Assembly: GCA_035541875.1 (NCBI GenBank)
Contig: DATKML010000024.1
Span: 20,628 to 84,627, forward strand
From: JAJPHI01 sp035541875
Lineage (GTDB): Bacteria > Desulfobacterota > Binatia > Binatales > Binataceae
DNA: 64,000 nt
Reading direction: 5' to 3'
Below are positions 26,346 to 33,084 of the stretch, in pieces (positions within the stretch are counted from its first letter, which is position 1; each line of letters opens with the position of its first letter). The position numbers were made by a program, and so were the translations under genes. Under the pieces are notes generated by a model that saw only the letters and a list, made by a program, of their open reading frames with translations, made no database searches and was not told the origin of the DNA.

Positions 26346-26893
26346 CTATTTCAATAGACCCATTTGATCGCGTTCGGACGCGCTGAACTCCGCGCGGAGG
26401 CATTTCTGGAGCGCCCTCGCGGCCTCCGCGTCGGACGTATAGGTTCCCTGCGCTGCCTTCTGGATGACCCGTTTGAGCCGGGCGTTGCGAGCGTTCCGGG
26501 TTGCGGTTCCGGCATGGATCACGGCGACCCCGGCGGCCATGCGAATCTTCTCGGCCCGTTCATCGGCATCCAACCCACCCAGCCCGGATATTGATGCCGA
26601 TTTGGTGATCCGCCCGAGATGGCCGGGATTCGATTGGCCTGTACGTTGTGGAACCAGCCGGGCACGGGCTTCCGCGAATGAACGCCGCGAATCGCGCTTC
26701 TCTAAAGCCGTGAAGCCGCTCGGATTATCCGGGCGATCAACCAGCACCACGCGGTTGAATTGATCGATGCCAACGAAATGAACCGTGCCGCCGCGGCCTT
26801 GGCGAGGGCGGCCTCGTTCTCAATCTCAAACGTCAGCCCGTCCGTCGTGGTAATGACGCGGCCCTCGGTCCGTTTAATCTGGTGGTACTGCAT
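26346..26893 (-). pseudogene. Frame-shifted phage gene
   Basis: The first reading frame starts MQYHQIKRTEGRVITTTDGL with AGGA 9 bases upstream, and runs to about EAALAKAAAAR. A second frame (to 26346) carries GGTVHFVGIDQFNRVVLVDRPDNPS and a basic helical C-terminus. Joining the two near 26785-26800 gives one continuous protein of about 182 residues; alone, the first frame ends in unlike sequence and the second has no good start. A one-base change in a GC-rich run is the simplest cause. Programmed frameshifting is an alternative. Function unknown. Confidence 0.5.
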
Positions 26894-27089
26894 TTGCTCG
26901 TTCCTTTTCATCGATCAGGTCGGTGCCGTGATCGACCAGCAAGATGTTTTTGATCTCGGGGTGTTCTCGGTGAAAAATTGCCTCGGCCTCGTCGCGATTG
27001 GCGGCCAAGATCCCGATGTAAGGCGGCCACGTCAGCCAAACACCGCCGCCGGGGCGGTGCCATAGATGGGCGGTCAAAATCCGGCTCAT
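26874..27089 (-). CDS. Small phage-like protein, 71 aa
   Basis: MSRILTAHLWHRPGGGVWLTWPPYIGILAANRDEAEAIFHREHPE, mixed alpha/beta with three Trp, ending in a charged tail. The ATG at 27089 has GAGGAG 8 bases upstream and overlaps the previous gene's stop as ATGA. Part of the short operon starting at the HTH gene. Not recognised. Confidence 0.6.
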   Translation of the reverse strand: MSRILTAHLWHRPGGGVWLTWPPYIGILAANRDEAEAIFHREHPEIKNILLVDHGTDLIDEKERANAVPPD

Positions 27090-27265
27090 CCCTTCGGCTC
27101 CTCGGTCCGTTCCACGTCGGATGATTCCTTCGCGGCAGCCACCCGCTGCTCGATTTCCGTGGGGCTTAGTTCCCGCACGGGTCCGTTCTTGCGCTGAAAT
27201 CGACGCGTGAACCGGCACCGGTAAATTCCGTTATTCGCTAATTGCCGGGGCGATCGTGGTGTCAC
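27086..27265 (-). CDS. Small basic protein, 59 aa
   Basis: Starts at a GTG (27263-27265) that overlaps the HTH gene stop as GTGA and ends in an ATGA overlap with the next gene, the pattern of translational coupling on both sides. VTPRSPRQLANNGIYRCRFTRRFQRK is strongly basic and followed by an acidic helix. No family recognised. The longer TTG start at 27307 is less likely. Confidence 0.55.
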   Translation of the reverse strand: MTPRSPRQLANNGIYRCRFTRRFQRKNGPVRELSPTEIEQRVAAAKESSDVERTEEPKG

Positions 27266-27495
27266 GCGACCGCTCCTTGCGGCCCGGCGGCCAACGCCTT
27301 GAGCCAACGCGCACGACGAGGCGCAGCCAATTCACCGACCAGCCAATCCACAAGGGACGGCAACGCGAAGGCGTTGAATCGGGCGTTGATAGGCGTAACC
27401 GAAGGGCCACGGGATTGGTGGCGTAACCGCCATAACCCAACCCGCGTGATCCCGAGAATGCTAGTTAAATCGGCCGTCGATGCGATTGCGTCCAT
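27262..27495 (-). CDS. HTH (AlpA/MerR-like) DNA-binding protein, 77 aa
   Basis: ADLTSILGITRVGLWRLRHQSRGPSVT resembles a helix-turn-helix of the excisionase/AlpA type, followed by a helical C-terminus (LPSLVDWLVGELAAPRRARWL). Probably a phage regulator or small DNA-binding protein. ATG at 27495. First secure gene of the coupled minus-strand set, close to the palindromic region at 27709-27746. Confidence 0.6.
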   Translation of the reverse strand: MDAIASTADLTSILGITRVGLWRLRHQSRGPSVTPINARFNAFALPSLVDWLVGELAAPRRARWLKALAAGPQGAVA

Positions 27496-27686
27496 CGTGA
27501 CAAGATGTTAGCAACGTCGTTCCATTCCTTGAAGGGGCGGCTCGATATCCGGGCGGCCCCGAGAAAACCGAGGCACACAAACGCCGTGTGTGCCCGTTTC
27601 CAACCCGCCTTGGCATCCTTGCCCGAGGCTCGTTCCCGCAATTCGGCCAGCGTAGCCAGCCATCGAAGACCGTCGCGTTCCGGCAA
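27465..27686 (-). CDS. Putative phage regulator-region ORF, possibly frame-shifted
   Basis: LPERDGLRWLATLAELRERASGKDAKAGWKR... reads like a genuine charged helical protein, but the only in-frame start is a TTG at 27686. An ATG lies at 27694-27696 in another frame with ACAGAGG between, so a one-base indel after MTE may have broken the start. It overlaps the HTH gene by 31 bases. Low confidence. Confidence 0.3.
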   Translation of the reverse strand: MPERDGLRWLATLAELRERASGKDAKAGWKRAHTAFVCLGFLGAARISSRPFKEWNDVANILSRWTQSHRRPI

Positions 27687-27708
27687 CCTCTGTCATCGCT
27701 AAAAAACC

Positions 27709-27746
27709 TATCGCTAACCCTGTCTGCCGGTTAGCCTTTGGCGATA
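27709..27746. promoter_or_regulatory. Nested palindrome, candidate phage operator
   Basis: TATCGC-TAACC ... GGTTA ... GCGATA: the outer arms (27709-27714 and 27741-27746) and inner arms CTAACC/GGTTAG (27714-27719 and 27729-27734) both pair. It sits exactly between the minus-strand regulator operon and the plus-strand PLP-fold gene, whose ATG is at 27747. This position suits a repressor site controlling both directions. Confidence 0.55.
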
Positions 27747-27863
27747 ATGGAACTCACACCGGTTCACCAGTTCGGCGATTGGTACGCCAAGCGAGAAGAC
27801 TTGGCCTATTACGTCAACGACGAAACCTCGAGCGGCTCTAAGGTTCGCCAATATGAGCGATGA
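27747..27863 (+). CDS. N-terminal fragment of PLP-fold enzyme with PLP lysine
   Basis: 38 codons: MELTPVHQFGDWYAKREDL...SSGSKVRQYER-stop. KREDL and SGSKVRQYE match the N-terminus of fold-type II PLP enzymes (ACC deaminase/D-cysteine desulfhydrase group), where the Lys of the GxNK/GSK motif binds PLP. The stop TGA overlaps the next ATG (ATGA), and the next ORF continues the same fold in the -1 frame. Too short to act alone; either a one-base deletion split the gene or two chains are made by coupled translation. Confidence 0.6.
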   Translation: MELTPVHQFGDWYAKREDLAYYVNDETSSGSKVRQYER

Positions 27864-28651
27864 TCGCGGCAACGCCCGGCACGCTAATCGTTGGGTGTTC
27901 GGCGGCGTCGGCGATGCAGGTTTACGTTGCTGATTGTGCCAACCGGCACGGCCTACCGGGCATTGTGTATGTTGCCGGGCGCAAGAAACCGACGCCATCA
28001 ACCAAATACGCCATGACGGCCGGGGTTGATGTTCGGCCCGTAAGTCCGGGCTACCTCACAACCGTTCGAGCGAGAGCGCGCGCCGAGGCGCTAAGAATCG
28101 GCGGGTGTGTCGGGTGGAGCGAATCGACGGCCAAAGAGGACACCGCAGCCCAGTGCGCCAACATTCCGGACGATGTGAAGCGTATCGTGGTGCCGACGGG
28201 ATCGGGGGCTACGCTGAAGGGGATCGTTGATGGCATGAAGCGCCTCGGGCGCAGCGTGCCGATTCTGGCCGTTGCCGTTTCCGGTATGTACGAAGACGTT
28301 GATGGTGTAGAGGCGATCCACCTAACCCGCGATTACGACGACGAAGAGGCCGCCATATTACCCGACGGAAGCTATCTCGATCCCTATTACGCCGCAAAGG
28401 CGCTCAAGTTCGTCCGCCCCGGCGATTGTTTGTGGGTATCGGGTAGGCGCTCGATCTTGGCGATCAAGAAAATCACGCGCACCAAAATAGAACTCCTGCG
28501 CAAGAACCCAACGTTAGGACGTTGGCGTGATTCCAAATGCACCACGTTGCTATCGGGGGCTCAGCAGCGGGCCGACAATCGATCCGGGGCCGAACCGCTG
28601 CTGGACGGTTCCGCGAATACTTGTGGCCATCATATCGAGGGCCTTGGTTGA
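27860..28651 (+). CDS. PLP-fold (tryptophan synthase beta-like) enzyme, main part
   Basis: 263 residues beginning MIAATPGTLIVGCSAASAMQVYVADCANRHGLPGIVYV, a Rossmann-like PLP fold-II domain, then KRIVVPTGSGATLKGIVDGMKRLGR, which is the PLP-phosphate-binding glycine loop (GSGAT). The PLP lysine lies in the preceding short ORF. The last 40 or so residues look unlike the family and overlap the 3' end of the convergent terminase gene, so the natural C-terminus may be near residue 205-215. Host-metabolism-like enzyme carried by a phage-like element; substrate unknown. Confidence 0.6.
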   Translation: MIAATPGTLIVGCSAASAMQVYVADCANRHGLPGIVYVAGRKKPTPSTKYAMTAGVDVRPVSPGYLTTVRARARAEALRIGGCVGWSESTAKEDTAAQCANIPDDVKRIVVPTGSGATLKGIVDGMKRLGRSVPILAVAVSGMYEDVDGVEAIHLTRDYDDEEAAILPDGSYLDPYYAAKALKFVRPGDCLWVSGRRSILAIKKITRTKIELLRKNPTLGRWRDSKCTTLLSGAQQRADNRSGAEPLLDGSANTCGHHIEGLG

Positions 28652-30298
28652 CGCGGGCGCTGGATCGGCTTCCTTCATAGGCGGTCCGTCCGGTTCCGGG
28701 CACGGACCCCGATGCCAGAACCTCGCGCCGCCGTCGGTGAGGTAGTTTTTCTCCATCACGGGCCGTTTGCATTTGCCGCAGATACGTTCTCGGCGGATCA
28801 GGTTTTGCACGATCTCCGATTCCCGCCGCTCGACGCCGGGTACGCGCAGCCCAACCGCCACGGCGGCCCACTGAGATGCGTCCATGCCCCGTTGCCCTTC
28901 TTGGACCGCACCCAGCGCGGCCTGCGCCAACGCAACAATCACGTCGATTTTATGCGACGTTTTCTCCTTCGCGATGCGCCACCCACGGGTGGTTTCCAAG
29001 GCGACACAGCGCGAGATCGATAGGCGCATATCGGCGTCGGGGTACAGGATCAAATTCGCGCCCTTGATGATTTCGTACAGGTTGGAACTGGCTTCCGTGA
29101 GGTTCGGCACCGACTGCGGAAATTCGATCATCGGCAACCCGTTCCCGCGAAGGCGCTGCGCTACGGCCACAAGCTGGTACGGATCATATCGCACCTCGCG
29201 GATGCTGAACCGGGTTCGCATCTCCAACAGGGTGCGCTCGATGGTCGCCTCGAAGTCGAGCGGATCGTCCGGCGATGGCTGGAAAATCCGATGCCAAACG
29301 AGCCGCACCTTCTTGGCGTCGCGATCCCAGCCGCAAACCACGATCGCGGTGCTATCGCGTTTGACCGATGCGTCAACGCCAACCCAGACGGGAAGCCGTT
29401 GATCGGCCAGGATGGGATGTAGCGCCGAATCGACGCAAGCGTCCCACCACTCGATGGGTACGAACTCCGATTCTGACGTCACCCACCTGTTTTCAACGTG
29501 GCGAAGGTAGGCGTTTTGCCTAGTAGATTGGCGCATCTGTTCGCGCCACGCATCGGTTTGCCACGGAGCCGGACCGGTATGCGTCCAATACGCCAACATT
29601 CCGGGCTGCTCGTACAAATCCGGGCCGACCACCTTCCCGGCGATCCCGCGTTTGTAGAGCCCTTCGAGCAACTCGGATTCGCCCTCGAAGCCTGCATAGG
29701 TGACGGTTAAGCGCCCGGATACCTTGCGCGTGGGTGAAAACACGCCCTCATCCCACAACCTATGCGAGGCCTCCGATGCGAACGCCCACAATTCGTCCCA
29801 CACGGTTAGCGTCGGGTTCGCCCCTGCGAAGCCCTTGAAATCGTTCGCGACGGCCGAGATGAACGCGCCGGTCGAAATGAACGTGATCCGATCCGCCGTT
29901 ACCTTGGCGGAGTTTCGCAGCAGGGGCGACGCTTGAACGATCCTGGCGGCGGCTTGGAACACGCGACCAACGGCCTGATCGTAATCGTTCGCGAGGGCGT
30001 ATACCTCGGCGTAGGGGCCGCCGATCACCACGGCGACGTAGATTGCGACCATCGCGGCTAGGGCGGTTTTGCCGGATTTCTTCGGCGCTGAGTAGAGCAT
30101 CTCCGGGAACGGCAAACGGCCGTCCGGCGTCAAAACGAGAGCGCGGCGCAGGAACTCGATTTCGGCAGCGTACAACTCGAAGGGTGATCCCGTTTCCGGG
30201 TTGATCGAAACCTCATGGACGAAGGCTACCGGATCTGCGCGCCAACGAGCCGCAGCCTTGGCCTGTTCACTCGATGGGTTCGGCTTGCTTGATGGCAC
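28550..30298 (-). CDS. Phage terminase large subunit
   Basis: 582 residues, apparently intact. The ATPase domain has Walker A SAPKKSGKTALAA and Walker B LTVWDELWAF. The RNase H-like nuclease domain has acidic residues in VGVDASVKRDSTAIVV, VRYDPYQ and SHKIDVIVALAQA. A C-terminal CGKCKR...HRGPCPE motif suggests a zinc knuckle. It cuts and packages phage DNA. Overlaps the TerS gene by 32 bases. Confidence 0.92.
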   Translation of the reverse strand: MPSSKPNPSSEQAKAAARWRADPVAFVHEVSINPETGSPFELYAAEIEFLRRALVLTPDGRLPFPEMLYSAPKKSGKTALAAMVAIYVAVVIGGPYAEVYALANDYDQAVGRVFQAAARIVQASPLLRNSAKVTADRITFISTGAFISAVANDFKGFAGANPTLTVWDELWAFASEASHRLWDEGVFSPTRKVSGRLTVTYAGFEGESELLEGLYKRGIAGKVVGPDLYEQPGMLAYWTHTGPAPWQTDAWREQMRQSTRQNAYLRHVENRWVTSESEFVPIEWWDACVDSALHPILADQRLPVWVGVDASVKRDSTAIVVCGWDRDAKKVRLVWHRIFQPSPDDPLDFEATIERTLLEMRTRFSIREVRYDPYQLVAVAQRLRGNGLPMIEFPQSVPNLTEASSNLYEIIKGANLILYPDADMRLSISRCVALETTRGWRIAKEKTSHKIDVIVALAQAALGAVQEGQRGMDASQWAAVAVGLRVPGVERRESEIVQNLIRRERICGKCKRPVMEKNYLTDGGARFWHRGPCPEPDGPPMKEADPAPASTKALDMMATSIRGTVQQRFGPGSIVGPLLSPR

Positions 30299-30692
30299 GG
30301 TCCTTCTCCTCGGCAGCGGCGTTCAACGCGGCAAACTCACCGGCCAGATCCCTTCCCTTGTCGGACAACCCGGCTAGCTGCCTACGGGCTGCCGGGGTTA
30401 GCCCTAGTTCGCGGGCAATGGTTAGCTGCGCCGCCCGCAGCGCCCGATATTCGCCGAGGAGTTTCCGGGGTTCACCCTGATCGGTCGTCGGACCCTCGTC
30501 GCGCAGGCGTCCGTAGATAACGGTGGCGAGGATTTCAAGCTCGCACCATGCTCGGGCAGCCGGGCCGTCGCTATCGACCAACCACGGGCAGGCGCGGCGC
30601 ATCTTACCGAGCAGGTGATAAACCCGACGATCCCGGACGGCAACACCCTTCTTCAAGGCGACATATAGGCTTCTGGTGTTGTTCTTCGCCAT
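30267..30692 (-). CDS. Phage terminase small subunit-like protein
   Basis: About 141 residues from MAKNNTRSLY (ATG at 30692 after GGGG). The layout suits P27-type TerS: PWLVDSDGPAARAWCELEILATVIYGRL, then LLGEYRALRAAQLTIARELGLTPAARRQL, a pattern typical of the small subunit C-terminal region. Acidic helical tail. Translationally overlapping with TerL, which supports the assignment. It should recognise the packaging site. Confidence 0.75.
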   Translation of the reverse strand: MAKNNTRSLYVALKKGVAVRDRRVYHLLGKMRRACPWLVDSDGPAARAWCELEILATVIYGRLRDEGPTTDQGEPRKLLGEYRALRAAQLTIARELGLTPAARRQLAGLSDKGRDLAGEFAALNAAAEEKDRAIKQAEPIE

Positions 30693-30786
30693 TACAAACC
30701 CCGTGCGGATCACTGTAACCAGCGTCAACCAAAGCTGTAAGCAGCGCCGCCCGAAGCTGGTCGCAAGGCGTAGATTATCGAAGGGA

Positions 30787-30808
30787 TGGCCAGCGACTGG
30801 GCACTGGC
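30787..30808 (+). repeat. Inverted repeat, right copy of TGGCCAGCGAYTGGGCACTGGC
   Basis: Partner of 24674-24695 in the opposite orientation, one mismatch in 22. It contains an internal GCCAG...CTGGC palindrome and an ACTGGGCA core like the repeats near the att sites. It lies upstream of plus-strand cargo (acyl-CoA dehydrogenase relic, secreted protein). Confidence 0.6.
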
Positions 30809-30937
30809 ATCAAAAAGCCTTTGACTTTATTGAGGTTTTTCGGCGTTATCGGTTTTGATGGCCGATGTACTGTTGAACGGGGCTTTGACAAGATAGCCGG
30901 ACCCCACAAATCCTCTGATTGCGCCATTCTCCCGTTC

Positions 30938-31114
30938 ATGAAGCAGCATCACACCGAGCGCGAACAGCGCTTTCTCGATCTTGCTAGTACCCTAGCCAAC
31001 GAGTTCGCGCCTCGCTCCGCCAAGTACGATACCGAAGAAGCTTTTCCCTTAGAGAATTACGCCCAGTTGAGAATCTCTTCATTGACTCGGGTTGTTCATT
31101 CATGCCAGATCTGA
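30938..31114 (+). pseudogene. Acyl-CoA dehydrogenase N-terminal relic
   Basis: 58 codons: MKQHHTEREQRFLDLASTLANEFAPRSAKYDTEEAFPLENYAQLR then unrelated residues and a stop. The first 45 or so residues look like the N-terminal helical part of acyl-CoA dehydrogenases (LA.EFA.R...YD.E..FP.EN). The rest of the enzyme (about 330 residues) is missing, so this is a truncated copy brought in or left by recombination. Confidence 0.6.
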
Positions 31115-31162
31115 TGCCGCTAGTCTTTACGTACTCCCGTTCGCTGCGAGAGGAGGATTCTA

Positions 31163-31699
31163 ATGAGCCCGGAAACCATTCACGACAAGTTACGGCTCTA
31201 CCCCGTGATTGCGTCAATAGTCTTCTTCTGCTTGGTAAAGTCGGCGTTTGCGGCCGGGCCCGTAACGTCGCCATTCACTGCTACAGGTTCTGGCGTGAGT
31301 GCGGGCGCTCTAAGCACATGTTCACAGTGCACTACTGGCCACACGTGTATATGCGTGCCTCTTAGCGGTACGGGCAAAGCTAGCGTGATTGGCACAGTGA
31401 ATTGGACGACAACGGTGGTTCTCGACGAAACCAACCCAGAGGCAGGTGACTGCATCGATACGTACGGCACGGTAACGCTAACGGCCAAGAGCAGCTCCAA
31501 AAACGCTCTTTCGATAGATTATCATGGTTTTGAGTGCTCGGTAGGCACCAATTACACCCTCAACGGAACGTACGTGATCAATCCCGCCAACTCTACGGGA
31601 AAATTCCTAAACTACAAAGGCTCGGGGAACCTAGCCGGCAGCGAGGATTCCAACAGCGACATTTTGGGTAACCTAAGCGGTACAATCCAAACGCCGTAA
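31163..31699 (+). CDS. Secreted protein of unknown function, 178 aa
   Basis: A signal peptide (MSPETIHDKLRLYPVIASIVFFCLVKSAFA) is followed by a Ser/Thr/Gly/Asn-rich, beta-rich domain with Cys pairs (CSQC, CICV, later GDCID and FECSV) that could form disulfides. ATG at 31163 has GAGGAGG 7 bases upstream, and a strong terminator follows, so it is a complete monocistronic gene. Not recognised. Likely cargo exported to the periplasm or outside. Confidence 0.75.
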   Translation: MSPETIHDKLRLYPVIASIVFFCLVKSAFAAGPVTSPFTATGSGVSAGALSTCSQCTTGHTCICVPLSGTGKASVIGTVNWTTTVVLDETNPEAGDCIDTYGTVTLTAKSSSKNALSIDYHGFECSVGTNYTLNGTYVINPANSTGKFLNYKGSGNLAGSEDSNSDILGNLSGTIQTP

Positions 31700-31724
31700 A
31701 CCCATCCACCCACCGAGCAAAAGC

Positions 31725-31762
31725 GTAAGCCGCGCTACCGATGGGCGCGGCTTACTTTCTTA
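31725..31762 (+). terminator. Intrinsic terminator after the secreted-protein gene
   Basis: An 11-bp stem GTAAGCCGCGC/GCGCGGCTTAC followed by TTTCTT, 25 bases after the stop. The stem abuts the 3' end of the convergent DUF3800-like gene. Confidence 0.85.
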
Positions 31763-32143
31763 TGAACACAACGCCGGAGCCGAGTCGCTGCTCCTGTACC
31801 ATAGCCAGCGCGCGCCAAGATTTTCACCTGAGTCAAAAACGGAGTCGACAAACTTGGTAGTTGCTAAGTACGGCTTTTCTATAATCGTGATCGAAAACTG
31901 CCAAATCGTCCCTTCGTCCAGCGCGTCCATCAACTTATTGGCTATCTCCGCGACTTTCGACGCGGGCTGAATCTCGTTCGCATGTATTTCGGGCACTCCG
32001 AGCTCGGCCCTATAACCGTTCAGAACGGAACTGACGATTGGCTCGATATCGTCAACTGACAGAATCGCTCCTTGGCGATAGAAGGCAGGAGGAGCAAAGA
32101 TGTTCTTCCCGCTGTGCCCACTCTCGTCCGCGTAAATGTGCAT
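31760..32143 (-). pseudogene. Truncated DUF3800-like protein
   Basis: 127 residues. MHIYADESGHSGKNIF... begins like DUF3800 proteins (YxDESG, an RNase H-like acidic start), with a central TKFVDSVFDSGENLGARWLWY block also typical. Family members are usually over 200 residues; here the sequence stops shortly after WLWY with unlike residues, next to the terminator at 31725. Probably 3'-truncated. DUF3800 genes are common on mobile elements; function unknown. Confidence 0.55.
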
Positions 32144-32576
32144 TAAGGTCCTCTAAAAACGAACTGAATTCAAAATGATCGGCCATTGGAGCTGGGCCCG
32201 TTAGTAACCTATTGGGCGCTCCTCCCCAAGCAAGGCTGAGAATTAGCGCTTCCGTGCCGTCAAGGAGCCGGATCCGATACGTCCTCTCGGTCGTGGTAGC
32301 GCTTGAGATAGATCAGTACGTCTTGGTGAACGCGAGTGACGCCTTTACCCTTACGCTTGATAAGCGCGGCCGCCCTCATCGGTGCTGACAAAAAAGCCGT
32401 CGCCAAAGTTGATACCTGAACAAGCTCGCAACCTGCGAGCATAAAATTCACCCGCATTTCGACTTCGCGCTTTTCGACTTCGGGCTTGGGGAATTTGTAG
32501 GGACGACGCCCCTAAGGGTAATAGAAACTCGATTTTCCTCCATCCCTGACGCTACAGTTCTGTCTAGGAGATTAAC
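32144..32576. other. Region of 430 bases without a secure gene
   Basis: A minus-strand ORF of 65 residues (32260-32457; ATG, no Shine-Dalgarno, ending LIYLKRYHDREDVSDPAP) is possible but weak. An 11-base repeat TTTCGACTTCG occurs at 32457 and 32472. The 3' end should hold the promoter of the excisionase-like gene at 32577. Nothing else seen. Confidence 0.4.
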
Positions 32577-32993
32577 ATGAAGCTAGCGCTGATTCACAAT
32601 CGCGACGATCAAGGGTATTGCCGGGCATGCGAAGCCCTATCCGAGGCGTTCGGTGTCGGATTCTGCCGAACCGATGGATCGCACGTCAGGTTAACCGAGC
32701 TGGTTGCCGAATCCGATCTCGCGCAAACCCTATGCAATGAAACCCGGCTGATGGCAATCCTACGGCTAACCTCGCTCGCCTCGAATCTGGCCGCCGGGAT
32801 GGCCGAGGATCAGCCTCGATCATCGGAACCCGCGCCCCTGATCGATGCAGCGCAAATGGCGAAGCACCTGAACTTACCGGAGTCGTGGGTGCGTAGCGAA
32901 CAGCGCGCAGGGCGAATTCCGTTTGTCCAAGCCGGGCGATACGTGCGTTTCAACGCCGCCGAGGTTGAGGCGGCCATCCGGCAGCGGAGCTAA
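32577..32993 (+). CDS. Excisionase-like HTH protein
   Basis: 138 residues. The C-terminal 50 residues, LIDAAQMAKHLNLPESWVRSEQRAGRIPFVQAGRYVRFN, form the winged HTH of the excisionase (Xis/MerR-like) family. The N-terminal half has CRACEALSEAFGVGFC and is unclassified. ATG at 32577 preceded by AGGAG 6 bases upstream. It stops 4 bases before the integrase ATG, the usual xis-int arrangement. Likely controls excision direction. Confidence 0.75.
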   Translation: MKLALIHNRDDQGYCRACEALSEAFGVGFCRTDGSHVRLTELVAESDLAQTLCNETRLMAILRLTSLASNLAAGMAEDQPRSSEPAPLIDAAQMAKHLNLPESWVRSEQRAGRIPFVQAGRYVRFNAAEVEAAIRQRS

Positions 32994-33084
32994 CCAAATG
33001 GCAAAGATCCAAAAACATCACGGCGACGGATGCGATCAGAAGAATTGCGACTGCCCGTACAGGCTCGATTATTGACCGCTCGGT

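Noticed and set aside
32260..32457. 65-codon minus-strand ORF
   Set aside because: No ribosome-binding site or recognisable domain. Kept only as a note in the gap entry.
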